Source of the DNA: Clostridia bacterium
Lineage (GTDB): Bacteria > Bacillota > Clostridia > Oscillospirales > Acutalibacteraceae
Reading direction: 5' to 3'
Length of the DNA stretch: 35,049 nucleotides
Assembly: GCA_024403955.1 (NCBI GenBank)
Contig: JAKSQX010000013.1
Coordinates: 1-35,049 of the forward strand
Shown one piece after another: positions 17,237 through 26,172 of the stretch. The notes beneath the pieces were generated by a model. It saw only the letters and a list, made by a program, of their open reading frames with translations. It had not been told where the DNA came from and did not search any database. Positions within the stretch are counted from its first letter, which is position 1, and each line of letters opens with the position of its first letter. Position numbers and translations under genes: made by a program.

Positions 17237-18457
17237 TTATACAATACAATCGTGTTCTTTTTTACGCGCTGGTTTGATGAAGAACTGGATGATAAGTGAA
17301 GCAATTGAAAGAATTGTAATTGCAATTGCAGTTGATGCGTATCCACCAGTCTTCATATAAAGAGTTGAGCCTACATACTGGCCAAGGAAAACAGCAATCA
17401 AAAGATTGAAGTTAACAAGGCTGAAGTTTGTTGCATAGTTTGTATTTCCAAAGAAACTACGTGCAAAGTTTGCATTTGTTGGAGTAACACCACCGTAAGC
17501 AATACCAAAGAGTACAAGAGAAATAATGATAAGTACTGATGAGTTGATAATTACACCAAATGCAAGTGCAAGGCCACCAAGAACAAATCCAATACCAAAG
17601 ATTGTCATTGTAAGTTCTCTACCACGTCTATCATAGAATCCACCAAAGTAGAGTCTGCCAAGACCATTAAACACAGCAAAAAGGCTTACCATAAGTGCAG
17701 CTTTGCCACTGCTCATTCCAACTGAACCTGAAATAGTAGCAATCTGTCCGAGAAGGCCAATACCTATTGCTGAAACGAGAGCACACCAGAGGAAATAGAT
17801 CCAGAAACTCTCAGTTCTAAGCATCTCTTTAGGTGTAAATTCGATAATATCTAATGAAGCTTCCTTTTTAACAGCAATCTTTTCAAGTTCCTTGGAGTCC
17901 TCGTCTGAAGGAGTGATTACAAACAATCCACCGATAAGGAAAATGAATACGAACATAATTCCAATCATTGCAAAAGCAAGTTTTAGGCCGTATGTCATTA
18001 TAAGGAAATTTGAAAGTGGGCTGAGGAAAAGGCTTCCTGCTCCAAAGAACATAAGAAGAAGTCCAGCTACAAGGCCTCCCTTATCAGGGAACCATCTATT
18101 ACCAGTTGCAAGTACACAGTTGTATACAATACCTACCGCAAATCCTATAACTACGCCATAAAGAACATAAATCTGCCAGAGGCTTGTCATATATCCCATT
18201 GCAAAAAAGGCAGCACCGATACAAGCACCACAGAACCAAGTTAAAACTCTATGGCTTGTAAACTTTGCAAGTCTAGCGCCTGCAAATCCTCCAAGACAGA
18301 ACATAAACATACAAATTGTAAACGTCCATGTGAGCTGAGAATCGTTCCAGCCATATGCATTTGCAAGTGGCTTCTTGAAAACACTCCAAGCATAAACGAG
18401 TCCAAGGAAGATCAACATTATACTGTCGCTGAACAAAATTCCAAATCGTTTACTCAT
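17237..18457 (-). CDS. MFS transporter, oxalate:formate antiporter (OFA) family
   Basis: A 406-residue, twelve-helix major facilitator. The N-terminal segment with LVYAWSVFKKPLANAYGW and the glycine-rich second helix (FCLGGFAGARLAKF) match the OxlT/YhjX-type OFA family, which moves small organic anions, sometimes as exchangers. A cytoplasmic loop rich in Glu/Lys (about 185-215) separates the two halves. The start was set at the ATG at 18457 (MSKRFGILFSDS); the longer frame upstream only reads through the preceding small gene. It is the last gene of the catabolic operon and ends at a clear terminator. A role in uptake of the pathway substrate, possibly in exchange for the reduced product, is inferred from position. 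Confidence 0.85.
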   Translation of the reverse strand: MSKRFGILFSDSIMLIFLGLVYAWSVFKKPLANAYGWNDSQLTWTFTICMFMFCLGGFAGARLAKFTSHRVLTWFCGACIGAAFFAMGYMTSLWQIYVLYGVVIGFAVGIVYNCVLATGNRWFPDKGGLVAGLLLMFFGAGSLFLSPLSNFLIMTYGLKLAFAMIGIMFVFIFLIGGLFVITPSDEDSKELEKIAVKKEASLDIIEFTPKEMLRTESFWIYFLWCALVSAIGIGLLGQIATISGSVGMSSGKAALMVSLFAVFNGLGRLYFGGFYDRRGRELTMTIFGIGFVLGGLALAFGVIINSSVLIIISLVLFGIAYGGVTPTNANFARSFFGNTNYATNFSLVNFNLLIAVFLGQYVGSTLYMKTGGYASTAIAITILSIASLIIQFFIKPARKKEHDCIV

Positions 18458-18495
18458 AAAAATATTCCCTAAGAAAAAAGTGTAGAAATCCCCGA

Positions 18496-18666
18496 TTACA
18501 TCAAAGAAAGCATTACCCAACCCTTCCAAGCAAGGCTGAGAGCATATGAATTCATAAGCTTATCGAGTAATTTGTCGCCTACTCCTGGAATCCAGAAGAT
18601 AGGTATAAATTTCTTTAAAGTATCGCGAAGATAATCGCTAATAATCTCTGAAAACTTCTTTTCCAT
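18496..18666 (-). CDS. Small 56-residue protein of unknown function
   Basis: A short frame with a strong AGGAGG site 8 bases before its ATG at 18666, beginning 15 bases after the UroD-like gene and ending 38 bases before the MFS start. The product begins MEKKFSEIISDYLRDTLKKF, then has IPIFWIPGVGDKLLD and a C-terminus rich in hydrophobic and aromatic residues (SLAWKGWVMLSLM). It reads as an amphipathic helix followed by a hydrophobic tail, possibly membrane-associated. I do not recognise a family. Placement directly before an OFA-type transporter makes a small transporter-associated subunit conceivable, but this is inference. The ribosome site and packing argue that it is really translated. 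Confidence 0.6.
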   Translation of the reverse strand: MEKKFSEIISDYLRDTLKKFIPIFWIPGVGDKLLDKLMNSYALSLAWKGWVMLSLM

Positions 18667-18681
18667 TATTCCTACCTCCTA

Positions 18682-19917
18682 TTAATATTCACCGTAAACA
18701 CGAGCAAACTCGTTTACAGCTTTAAGGTTATCTGGGTTACAGTCATCTGTTGAAAGAAGTGACTTATCTGTTGTGTAAATAAATCCACCGCCTGGAGCAC
18801 AAGCATCATAAACTTTCATTGTGTGCTCAATACATTCTCTCTTTGTACCAGCCTTAAGGATGGAAATTGGAAGGCCACCCATTACTGCCTGATAATCGCC
18901 GATCTGCTTCTTAGCTTCGCAGATGTCATCATTCTCAACGTAGAGAATTACTGAGCCCTTCTCAAGATCCTTGAAGAGTTCAAGTTTCTCTGGACCCCAC
19001 TCACCTTCAAGGAGAGTACATGTCTGTCCACCGTAACTTGTTATGAGTTCAAGGGTCTTCTTATATGTTGGCCAGTAGAACTTCTCATACTGCTGCTGGT
19101 TCATAAATGAAGGAGCATGAGTTGGATTAAAGAACCATGGGAATCTTGTGCATACAGGTTCTCCACCCTTTACAAAAATGTTATATGCATTCTTTACCAT
19201 ACGTGGAGGCTCTGAGAGTGCGTTGAGGAATGAGTAAAGTTTCTCACATTCCTTTGTATATGTCTCAAAGATAGCTTCTGTTGCTTCAATTACAAGTTCT
19301 GGATGACGTCTCATATCAACTGATGAGCCCTTGAATCCACGAAGGAAGTCAAAGAGGTTATCATATGGCATCTCAATAAATCCACCCATGAAACCTGGAG
19401 TGTCAGTGAGAATTGGAAGAGCCATTCCACCGCCTGCAAGACCTGCAAGGAATCCACCTGCGCCCTTAATAGCGTTAACGATAGCCTTTCTCTGATCGAC
19501 TTCAGCGCCATTGAGGTTAGGGAACTTACGAGGGTTAATAACATCAAGGAAGAACTTAGTTGGATCCTCAATAAGCTGTCTATACTCCTCCTCTGTTCCG
19601 TTCATAGGAGCTATTTCCTTATGCTGTGCTGTTACACCGTCGTCAGATGCAAAATATGAATCTGCACCAAGTCCGTCAAAGAAGGCAAATGGGTGTACGA
19701 AAATAGGTTCAAAGAATCCATCAAAATAAATGTCCTCGTAGCACTTTTTAAAAGCTGCTACGCCCTTAAAAGGGTTCTTTTTTACCTCTGCGATTGTAGT
19801 TCCACCATAGCCATATGCAAATGTCTCAATCTGGCTAGTAATAGGAACTCTGTCCGGTTGCTGATTAAGACCAGCAATTTCCATTCGCTTGATCTTTTCC
19901 TGGGTTACTTTGCTCAT
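18682..19917 (-). CDS. UroD-fold (MtaA/URO-D superfamily) protein lacking zinc ligands
   Basis: A 411-residue protein with a uroporphyrinogen decarboxylase/cobamide-methyltransferase TIM-barrel pattern: DRVPITSQIETFAYGYGG near the start, FDGLGADSYF in the middle, and MGGLPISILKAGTKRECIEH followed by GGGFIYTTDKSL and NPDNLKAVNEFAR at the end. Corrinoid methyltransferases of this fold bind zinc with HxC and a later Cys; here those positions read LEGEW and TTD, and no HxC occurs anywhere. A methyl-corrinoid role is therefore doubtful, and no corrinoid protein is encoded nearby. True haem-pathway UroD is also unlikely, given the operon context and size. It lies between the acyl-CoA synthetase and the small protein. 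Its reaction is unknown; a lyase or decarboxylase-type step on the pathway substrate is possible. Confidence 0.75.
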   Translation of the reverse strand: MSKVTQEKIKRMEIAGLNQQPDRVPITSQIETFAYGYGGTTIAEVKKNPFKGVAAFKKCYEDIYFDGFFEPIFVHPFAFFDGLGADSYFASDDGVTAQHKEIAPMNGTEEEYRQLIEDPTKFFLDVINPRKFPNLNGAEVDQRKAIVNAIKGAGGFLAGLAGGGMALPILTDTPGFMGGFIEMPYDNLFDFLRGFKGSSVDMRRHPELVIEATEAIFETYTKECEKLYSFLNALSEPPRMVKNAYNIFVKGGEPVCTRFPWFFNPTHAPSFMNQQQYEKFYWPTYKKTLELITSYGGQTCTLLEGEWGPEKLELFKDLEKGSVILYVENDDICEAKKQIGDYQAVMGGLPISILKAGTKRECIEHTMKVYDACAPGGGFIYTTDKSLLSTDDCNPDNLKAVNEFARVYGEY

Positions 19918-19934
19918 TTTTATCTCCTTTCAAA

Positions 19935-21482
19935 TTATAAACCGAGTAATAATGTTGCCTGACGTTTAAGATCCTTTGTCAAAACTTTTCCCGAAGATGA
20001 CTTTGGAAAGTTCTCCATGAAAAGTATGTACTTAGGAACTTTATAATCCGCAATATTATCTCTCAATATATCTCTAATTTCTTTCTCTGTAATTAATGAC
20101 ATGGGATCTCGAATTACACAAAGTGCTACTTCTTCACCGTAATGAGAATCATAGATACCAACTGCTTTAGATTCGATAATACGTTTATCATCATAGAGAA
20201 CCGACTCTATTTCAAGAGGGCTAATGTTTTCGCCACCCCTAATAATAAACTCCTTAATTCTACCAGTGAGCACTAGATTGTCACTGCCAACCAAAAAACC
20301 TGTATCGCCAGTATGAAGCCATCCGTCTTCATCAATGACCCGGGAGGTATTCTCGTAGTCTTTATAATATCCAGACATAACGTTGTATCCCCTGATACAG
20401 ATCTCACCCGTGCTGAGGATCTTATATTCTACGTGATCAAGGAAATGTCCGACAGTAGTAGAACGAGTAAACAAAGAATCTGTTAATCTTGCAGTCGTAA
20501 TACCTGCAGTCGCCTCAGTTTGACCAAGACTTGAGAGTAATGTCATATGAAGCGTATCCTCAATCTCTTCAAATAGAGATGCGCTGTAAGAACTACCTCC
20601 AATATAGCCCGCACGAAGAGTTGAGATGTCATACTGTGACACATCATATTTACTGATAATCGTGTGGTAAAGAGATGGTACAGCACTAAGAATAGTACAA
20701 TGCTCTTCAGTCACAGTATCAAGTATATCATTTACATGCATTGATTTTGGAATACAGAGACATGCACCATAGAATAATGCAGACATAAGGTTTACTGCGA
20801 AACAGAAGCAATGAAATAGTGGCATCGCTAAACAGAACTTATCATTTTCTGTAGTTTTAATATCATTTCCCTGTGCAAGTCCCATATTTGCGCGTGCATA
20901 ATGTGAGCCTACAACCGCTTTTGGGAGTGATGTTGTACCACTTGTGAAGAGAATATAACCATTAGCCTTAGGGTCAATGGACTTTCTTACTTCTTCTATC
21001 TGCTCATCAGGAACAACTGCAACTGTCTTCATATCAGTGTAGTTTCTAGGATCACCTGAGAGTCCAATATAAATCACATTTCTAAGTCTGTAGATTGAAT
21101 CGATAAGTTTATCAGCTTCATCCCTGAAGTCTGCATCCTTATATCCATCACCAATTACAAGAAACTCAACATCAGTTGCCTCAACAAGTTTGAACAGCTC
21201 CTTCTTATGAAGGCTCGTGTTGAAAAGAATAGCAACTGCGCCAATTTTTGACAATGCGAGAACAGTGATAACGAAATTAGGTTCGTTACCACACCAGAGA
21301 CCTACGTGTACTCCCTTTTTAACTCCAAGATTTAAAAACTTACCCGCAAATTCATTTACCTTAGCGTCAAGGTCCTTATAGGTAAAGGAATTTTCAAGAT
21401 AAGTCAACGCCTTGTTGTCAGGGAAATATTCCACTGATCTTGCGAATGCCTCGTAGACCGTCAAATTTTCAAGTTCTAGCAT
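19935..21482 (-). CDS. Acyl-CoA synthetase (AMP-forming), probably aryl/alkenoic acid ligase
   Basis: A 515-residue ANL-superfamily ligase that makes an acyl-AMP and then an acyl-CoA from a carboxylic acid, ATP and CoA. The P-loop-like core FTSGTTSLPK is at 179-188, the SLGQTEA segment at about 316, the GRIKEFIIRGGENISPLEIE hinge at about 412, and the catalytic lysine of SSSGK near residue 499. The ATG at 21482 lies two bases after the etfA stop, so it is part of the same transcript. With the CoA-transferase it gives two ways to activate the acid, as in the caffeate system (CarB priming, CarA recycling). Substrate cannot be read from sequence. Confidence 0.9.
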   Translation of the reverse strand: MLELENLTVYEAFARSVEYFPDNKALTYLENSFTYKDLDAKVNEFAGKFLNLGVKKGVHVGLWCGNEPNFVITVLALSKIGAVAILFNTSLHKKELFKLVEATDVEFLVIGDGYKDADFRDEADKLIDSIYRLRNVIYIGLSGDPRNYTDMKTVAVVPDEQIEEVRKSIDPKANGYILFTSGTTSLPKAVVGSHYARANMGLAQGNDIKTTENDKFCLAMPLFHCFCFAVNLMSALFYGACLCIPKSMHVNDILDTVTEEHCTILSAVPSLYHTIISKYDVSQYDISTLRAGYIGGSSYSASLFEEIEDTLHMTLLSSLGQTEATAGITTARLTDSLFTRSTTVGHFLDHVEYKILSTGEICIRGYNVMSGYYKDYENTSRVIDEDGWLHTGDTGFLVGSDNLVLTGRIKEFIIRGGENISPLEIESVLYDDKRIIESKAVGIYDSHYGEEVALCVIRDPMSLITEKEIRDILRDNIADYKVPKYILFMENFPKSSSGKVLTKDLKRQATLLLGL

Positions 21483-21484
21483 AA

Positions 21485-22579
21485 TTACTTCACTTCTTTT
21501 AATGCATCAATCATAATTGGAACTACTGTGAACAAATCGCCAACAATAGAGTAGTCTGCAACTTCAAAGATTGGAGCTGTCTCCTGCTTATTAATAGCGA
21601 TAATATATTCAGAATCCTGCATGCCAGCCTTGTGCTGGATGGCACCAGAGATGCCGAGTGCAACATAGATGCGAGGGCGAACAGTCTTACCTGTCTGTCC
21701 TACTTGGTGGTCGCTTGAGAGGATACCTGCGTCAACGACTGCACGGGAAGCACCAACTACGCCACCGCCGAGTGCGTCAGCGAGTTCTTTTGCAAGAGCA
21801 ATACCCTTCTCGGGATCCTTAGAGATGCCCTGACCAACTGATACGATAACTTCTGCACCAATGAGGTCAACAATCTCCTTGGTCTCCTTGACAACCTCTA
21901 AAACCTTAGTCTTAATGTCGTCCTCTGTGAGGCTCACATTAAGCTTTTCTATTTTTACGGCCTTTGACTTAGCCTCATCAAATTCAGCGCATTTCATAAC
22001 GCCTGGACGAACTGTGGACATCTGCGGACGGAAACGTGGGCAAATGATTGTTGCCATAAGGTGTCCGCCAAAAGCAGGACGTGTCATCTTAAGACCTTTG
22101 TCCTCCATATCCCAAGTCATACTATCTACATCTATTGTAGATGTTTCGCGAAGAAAATCCAAGTATTTTGCTGTATCAATATCGAGGTGAGTTGCGTCTG
22201 CTGTAAGACCTGTGTGAAGTCTTGCGGCGCAGCGAGGGCCGAGATCACGGCCGATGTTTGTTGCACCAATGAGAACTATCTCAGGCTTCTTCTCAACTAC
22301 TGCGTCACAAAGTACTTTTGTGTACGCATCAGTTGTATAAGTGCCAAGGAGTGGCGACTGCGCAACATATACTTTGTCTGCGCCGTATCCGCCGAGCTCT
22401 GATGCGAGGCCCTCAACACCATCTCCTATGAGGAGACCGCAGAGTTCTGCACCGAGGTCATCAGCAAGTTTTCTACCTTCTGAGAGGAGTTCGAAGCTTG
22501 TTGTGTTGAGCTTGCCTTCGCGCTGCTCACAAAATACCCAGACGCCTTTGAAAGCGCCTATATCTGTACAATCATACAT
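21485..22579 (-). CDS. etfA: Electron transfer flavoprotein alpha subunit
   Basis: A 364-residue EtfA that partners EtfB to pass electrons to or from the acyl-CoA dehydrogenase. The C-terminal FAD domain shows [10 protein letters not shown] at 278-287, VGQTG at 293-297, GISGAIQH at 309-316 and [11 protein letters not shown] at 351-region-type sequence near the end. There is no N-terminal ferredoxin extension of the kind found on Acetobacterium CarE. The start was set at the ATG at 22579, seven bases or so after GGGAGGG; a longer frame would overlap etfB. It is flanked by etfB upstream and the acyl-CoA synthetase downstream. Confidence 0.95.
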   Translation of the reverse strand: MYDCTDIGAFKGVWVFCEQREGKLNTTSFELLSEGRKLADDLGAELCGLLIGDGVEGLASELGGYGADKVYVAQSPLLGTYTTDAYTKVLCDAVVEKKPEIVLIGATNIGRDLGPRCAARLHTGLTADATHLDIDTAKYLDFLRETSTIDVDSMTWDMEDKGLKMTRPAFGGHLMATIICPRFRPQMSTVRPGVMKCAEFDEAKSKAVKIEKLNVSLTEDDIKTKVLEVVKETKEIVDLIGAEVIVSVGQGISKDPEKGIALAKELADALGGGVVGASRAVVDAGILSSDHQVGQTGKTVRPRIYVALGISGAIQHKAGMQDSEYIIAINKQETAPIFEVADYSIVGDLFTVVPIMIDALKEVK

Positions 22580-22595
22580 GAAGCCTTTCCCTCCC

Positions 22596-23396
22596 TCATA
22601 TAATGTGCTTCTCTGCAAGTTCTTCTACCATTGCAGAGATGCCAGATTCTGTTGCTTCAATCATCTTGCCTGCACCCTTAACAGGTGGAGAGAATGATTT
22701 ATATACGTTTGTTGGTGAACCCTTGAGACCGATTGTATCGAGTTCAATAAGTGGCTCATCTTTGAGCATCTCAAAATCAAAGACGCTGTATGGTTTTTTG
22801 TCAAATTCAAGGATGCCACGAACAGTCATATAACGAGGTGTGTTGAGTTCTTTGATACAAGTCACAAGACAAGGTGTCTCCACCTCGATATTCATGTAGC
22901 CATCTTCAAGAACTCTCTTAACCTTAAGTTTATTACCGTTCTGCTCTATATCAGCAGCATAGGACACCTGTGGAATGCCAAGTTTCTCAGCAATCTGTGG
23001 GCCTACCTGTGCTGTATCGCCGTCAATAGCCTGACGGCCACAGAAGATTACGTCATCAGACTCAATGCCAATGTGTGCGATAGCGCCAGCGAGGATCTGT
23101 GATGTAGCGAATGTATCAGAGCCACCGAATTCACGGCCAGATACGAGTACTGCTTCATCAGCGCCCATAGCGAGAATCTCATGGAGCATACCAGCTGCTG
23201 GTGGTGGTCCCATTGATACTACAACTACTTTAGCATCAGGATTCTTATCCTTTAAGCTGAGTGCTGCCTCAACAGCATTTAAATCATCTGGGTTGATAAT
23301 TGTTGCCATCTTGGAGCGGTCCATTGTGCCGTCCTCTTTTACAGCAACCTTTCCTGAAGTATCAGGAACCTGTTTTACACAAACTATGTATTTCAT
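22596..23396 (-). CDS. etfB: Electron transfer flavoprotein beta subunit
   Basis: A 266-residue EtfB. The family opening MKYIVCVKQVPDT is followed by INPDDLNAVEAAL, and GRQAIDGDTAQVGP lies at 120-133. That last segment matches anaerobic, butyryl-CoA-dehydrogenase-type Etfs, where a second FAD is bound and electron bifurcation occurs, rather than the GKQAIDDD-type AMP site of respiratory ETFs. This comparison is from memory of the family. It lies 11 bases after the acyl-CoA dehydrogenase, with GGAGG as its ribosome site. Together these suggest NADH-driven reduction of an enoyl-CoA, possibly with ferredoxin as second acceptor. Confidence 0.95.
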   Translation of the reverse strand: MKYIVCVKQVPDTSGKVAVKEDGTMDRSKMATIINPDDLNAVEAALSLKDKNPDAKVVVVSMGPPPAAGMLHEILAMGADEAVLVSGREFGGSDTFATSQILAGAIAHIGIESDDVIFCGRQAIDGDTAQVGPQIAEKLGIPQVSYAADIEQNGNKLKVKRVLEDGYMNIEVETPCLVTCIKELNTPRYMTVRGILEFDKKPYSVFDFEMLKDEPLIELDTIGLKGSPTNVYKSFSPPVKGAGKMIEATESGISAMVEELAEKHII

Positions 23397-23406
23397 ATGT
23401 TCCCTC

Positions 23407-24552
23407 CTACTTCTTCAAAATATTTCCTGAGATTACCATCTGCTGAACCTGAGAGGTACCCTCATAAATGCTTGTAATACGAGCATCTCTGTAGAAACGC
23501 TCAACTTTATATTCTTTGATATAGCCATAACCGCCGTGAATCTGAACAGCCTTGTAGCAAACTCTGTTGCACATCTCTGCTGCAAAGAGTTTGGACATAG
23601 CACAGTACTTAGAAGCATCTGGGTCACCAGCATCCTTTTTAAGTGCTGTTGAATAGATGAGTTCACGAGCAGCCTCAATCTCAGTTGCCATATCAGCAAT
23701 CATGAAGCTGATTGCCTGGAAGTCAGCGATTGGTCTTCCAAACTGCTTACGCTCTTTAGCATATTTAACTGCTTCGTTGTAAGCGCCCTCTGCAATACCG
23801 AGTGCCTGAGCTGAGATACCGAGACGGCCACCGTCGAGTGTTGCCATAGCAGCGCCGAAACCCTTGTCGCGCTTACCAACGAGGTCATCCTTGTGAACAC
23901 GTACGTTTTCAAGAATAACGTCACAAGTTGGATAACCAACGATACCCATCTTCTTCTCTGGCTTACCAAAAGATACGCCAGGGGCCTTCATATCAACGAT
24001 AAACATTGATATACCGCGTGAGCCCTTCTGAGTTGTGTCAGTCTTTGCAAGTACTACTGCGTAGTCAGCAACTGGTGCACCAGACACGAATGTCTTACGG
24101 CCATTGAGTACGAAGTAATCTCCATCCTCAGTAGCTGTTGTGATTGTTCCACCGGCGTCGGAGCCAGCACCTGGCTCGGTCAAGCAGAAGACCATAATCT
24201 TCTTGCCTGTGGCAACGTCCTTTAAATACTTTGCCTTCTGCTCGTCGTTGCCGCAGATCATAAGTGGTCCGCCGCCGAGCGAGTTTGAGGTGTTAGCATA
24301 AATTGCGAGTACTGGGGACACCTTAGCAAACTCCTCAACCATCAAAACATAGTCGAGTGAGTCGCCACCCTGTCCACCGTATTCTGTTGGAATCTTTACT
24401 CCGCAGAAACCATACTGAGCCATCTTGTTGAAGATATCCCAGTCAAACTCACCTGTCTCCTCAAGTCTGTCGAGAAGTTCATCTGTGAATTCTGTCTCTG
24501 CAAATTCTCTGCAGAGTTTCTGCATAAGGAGTCTCTTCTCATCAAGTATCAT
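23407..24552 (-). CDS. Acyl-CoA dehydrogenase (possible enoyl/cinnamoyl-CoA reductase)
   Basis: A 381-residue FAD acyl-CoA dehydrogenase. It has the three usual domains: FCLTEPGAGSDAGG for FAD and substrate binding, GRKTFVSGAPVADY and YAKERKQFGRPIADFQAI in the middle, and RDARITSIYEGTSQVQQ near the end, where the Glu of YEGT (about 364) is the catalytic base of the short-chain type. The ATG at 24552 overlaps the CoA-transferase stop as ATGA and has GGGGAGG upstream, so translation is coupled; the in-frame ATG at 24570 lies within that ribosome site. With EtfBA next to it in an anaerobe it probably works as a reductase of a 2,3-unsaturated acyl-CoA. Whether the acyl chain is aromatic is inferred from neighbours. 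Confidence 0.93.
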   Translation of the reverse strand: MILDEKRLLMQKLCREFAETEFTDELLDRLEETGEFDWDIFNKMAQYGFCGVKIPTEYGGQGGDSLDYVLMVEEFAKVSPVLAIYANTSNSLGGGPLMICGNDEQKAKYLKDVATGKKIMVFCLTEPGAGSDAGGTITTATEDGDYFVLNGRKTFVSGAPVADYAVVLAKTDTTQKGSRGISMFIVDMKAPGVSFGKPEKKMGIVGYPTCDVILENVRVHKDDLVGKRDKGFGAAMATLDGGRLGISAQALGIAEGAYNEAVKYAKERKQFGRPIADFQAISFMIADMATEIEAARELIYSTALKKDAGDPDASKYCAMSKLFAAEMCNRVCYKAVQIHGGYGYIKEYKVERFYRDARITSIYEGTSQVQQMVISGNILKK

Positions 24553-26162
24553 AGTGTGAGACCTCCCCATTTCTCATTGAAAATGCTTGCGTCCATAGTC
24601 TTAAGGTCTGGAGCAATCTCTGGAACGAAATCCATCTGATCCAAAATATCCTTTTGCAAATCTAGGCCAGGAGCGATTTCTATAATTGTCATCTTTTTAT
24701 CGATGAGTTTAAATACTGCACGTTCGGTAATGTAGAGTACTTCCTGATCCTCTGGTGAATACTGACCAGCGAATGTAATCTGACTTACAGTATCAACAAA
24801 CTTTCTAATGTCGCCTTCTTTGACAACTTCAATCTTACCATCACCAAGCTTGTATTCAGCATGTCCGGTAAAAGTACCAGCAAATATAACTTTCTTGGTA
24901 GCAGCAGTAATATCAATAAATCCACCAGGACCTGTAAGGCGCGAGCCCATACGAGAAACATTGTTGTTACCGTATTTATCAACCTGTCCGATACCTAGGC
25001 AAGTCATATCAAGTCCGCCACCAGAAATAAAATCAAACATATCATTTGGCGTAATGATTGCCTCAGGGTTGTATGCACTACCAAAGCTTGGTAGCGCTGA
25101 TGGTACGCCACCAACCATACCTGACTCTGTTGACATCGTCACCTTTTCAAGCTGACCTTCCTCTGCTACAACCTTTGATACATCAGCAGGCATACCAACA
25201 CCAAGGTTGATAAGGTCGCCCGCCTTGAGTTCCATCGCGCAACGGCGACAAACAATCTTGCGTTCATCAAAAGGAATAGGCTTAATCTCATCAAGTGGGA
25301 TTTTAATCTGACCAGAGAATGAAGGTTCCCAATAATCGCCCTCTGCCTGCCAACATGACATTGGATCCTTCGCTTTTACCACATAATCTACGAGGGCGCC
25401 TGGAATCTTGACATCCTTTGGGTTGAGTGTATCTGCTTTTGCAAGATACTCAACTTGAACGATTACAATACCGCCAGAATTCTTTGTAGCCTCTGCAATT
25501 GCAAGGCCCTCATTTATTACTGATTCATGAGCAAAAGAGATATTACCCTTTTCATCTGCGATTGTTCCACGAAGAAGTGCAACATCAACTTTAAATCCTG
25601 GATAGAAGAGGTACTCTTCTCCATCAAACTCTACCACTTTAACAAGGTCATCTTTTGCTGACTTGTTCATACGTCCACCCTCTACACGTGGGTCAACGAA
25701 TGTTCCAAGTCCTGTTTTGGTGATAAGGCCTGGGCGACCTGCTGCAATTTCACGCCAAAGGTTGATGATAACACCCTGTGGGAGACAATAGCTCTCAAGC
25801 TGTTCAGCACGGGCTAGGTCGCAAAGGCTAAACGCAGAGCCTATGTGAGCACTGGTCCATTTCGCAATAAGCCCTGGACCTGCCTCACCAAAACGTGTGG
25901 CGCCACGCGCACCATGAGTCTTGTCAGGCTCATCGCGGCGTACGCGATCCCATCCTATAAAGTTATTACCGTGACCCCAGTCACCCATGGCACTACCCTG
26001 CTTTAAATGAAGGTTGCATGGATGGCCTGTCTCGGCGAAATTATCTCTTATTGCACAAGCAATTTCCTCTGCCCATCCAGACAGGCCCATGCCACCGATA
26101 CCTACGGTCGCGCCATCTGGGATGAGTTGTGCCGCCTTACGAGCACTAATAAACTTTGCCAT
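24549..26162 (-). CDS. Family I CoA-transferase (fused alpha-beta, propionate/acetoacetate type)
   Basis: A 537-residue fused two-domain CoA-transferase that moves CoA between carboxylic acids. The first domain opens with ISARKAAQLIPDGATVGIGG, with GIGGMGLSGW as the glycine-rich loop. The second opens with RRCAMELKAGDLINLGVGMP, and the catalytic glutamate is E346 in STESGMVGG. Family I Pct-like enzymes are about 520 residues, so the size fits. The segment at 55-100 (HGNNFIGWDRVRRDEPDK and following) is long and charged compared with what I recall for Pct. In this operon it would regenerate substrate-CoA from product-CoA, as CarA does in caffeate respiration. RBS is AAGGAG. Confidence 0.9.
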   Translation of the reverse strand: MAKFISARKAAQLIPDGATVGIGGMGLSGWAEEIACAIRDNFAETGHPCNLHLKQGSAMGDWGHGNNFIGWDRVRRDEPDKTHGARGATRFGEAGPGLIAKWTSAHIGSAFSLCDLARAEQLESYCLPQGVIINLWREIAAGRPGLITKTGLGTFVDPRVEGGRMNKSAKDDLVKVVEFDGEEYLFYPGFKVDVALLRGTIADEKGNISFAHESVINEGLAIAEATKNSGGIVIVQVEYLAKADTLNPKDVKIPGALVDYVVKAKDPMSCWQAEGDYWEPSFSGQIKIPLDEIKPIPFDERKIVCRRCAMELKAGDLINLGVGMPADVSKVVAEEGQLEKVTMSTESGMVGGVPSALPSFGSAYNPEAIITPNDMFDFISGGGLDMTCLGIGQVDKYGNNNVSRMGSRLTGPGGFIDITAATKKVIFAGTFTGHAEYKLGDGKIEVVKEGDIRKFVDTVSQITFAGQYSPEDQEVLYITERAVFKLIDKKMTIIEIAPGLDLQKDILDQMDFVPEIAPDLKTMDASIFNEKWGGLTL

Positions 26163-26172
26163 AGTGTTCTCC

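Noticed and set aside
18458..18529. N-terminal extension of the MFS protein starting at 18529
   Set aside because: The extra 24 codons overlap the small 56-residue gene in another frame, have no ribosome site and precede the family-typical start MSKRFGILF.
18682..19917. Haem-pathway uroporphyrinogen decarboxylase or MtaA-type methyltransferase
   Set aside because: It is not near haem genes, is longer than HemE, and lacks HxC...C zinc ligands and any corrinoid partner.
22596..26162. A plain butyrate-forming (bcd-etf) cluster
   Set aside because: Thiolase, hydroxybutyryl-CoA dehydrogenase and crotonase genes are absent, while esterases, CoA ligase and PadR are present, so a general butyrate locus fits poorly.
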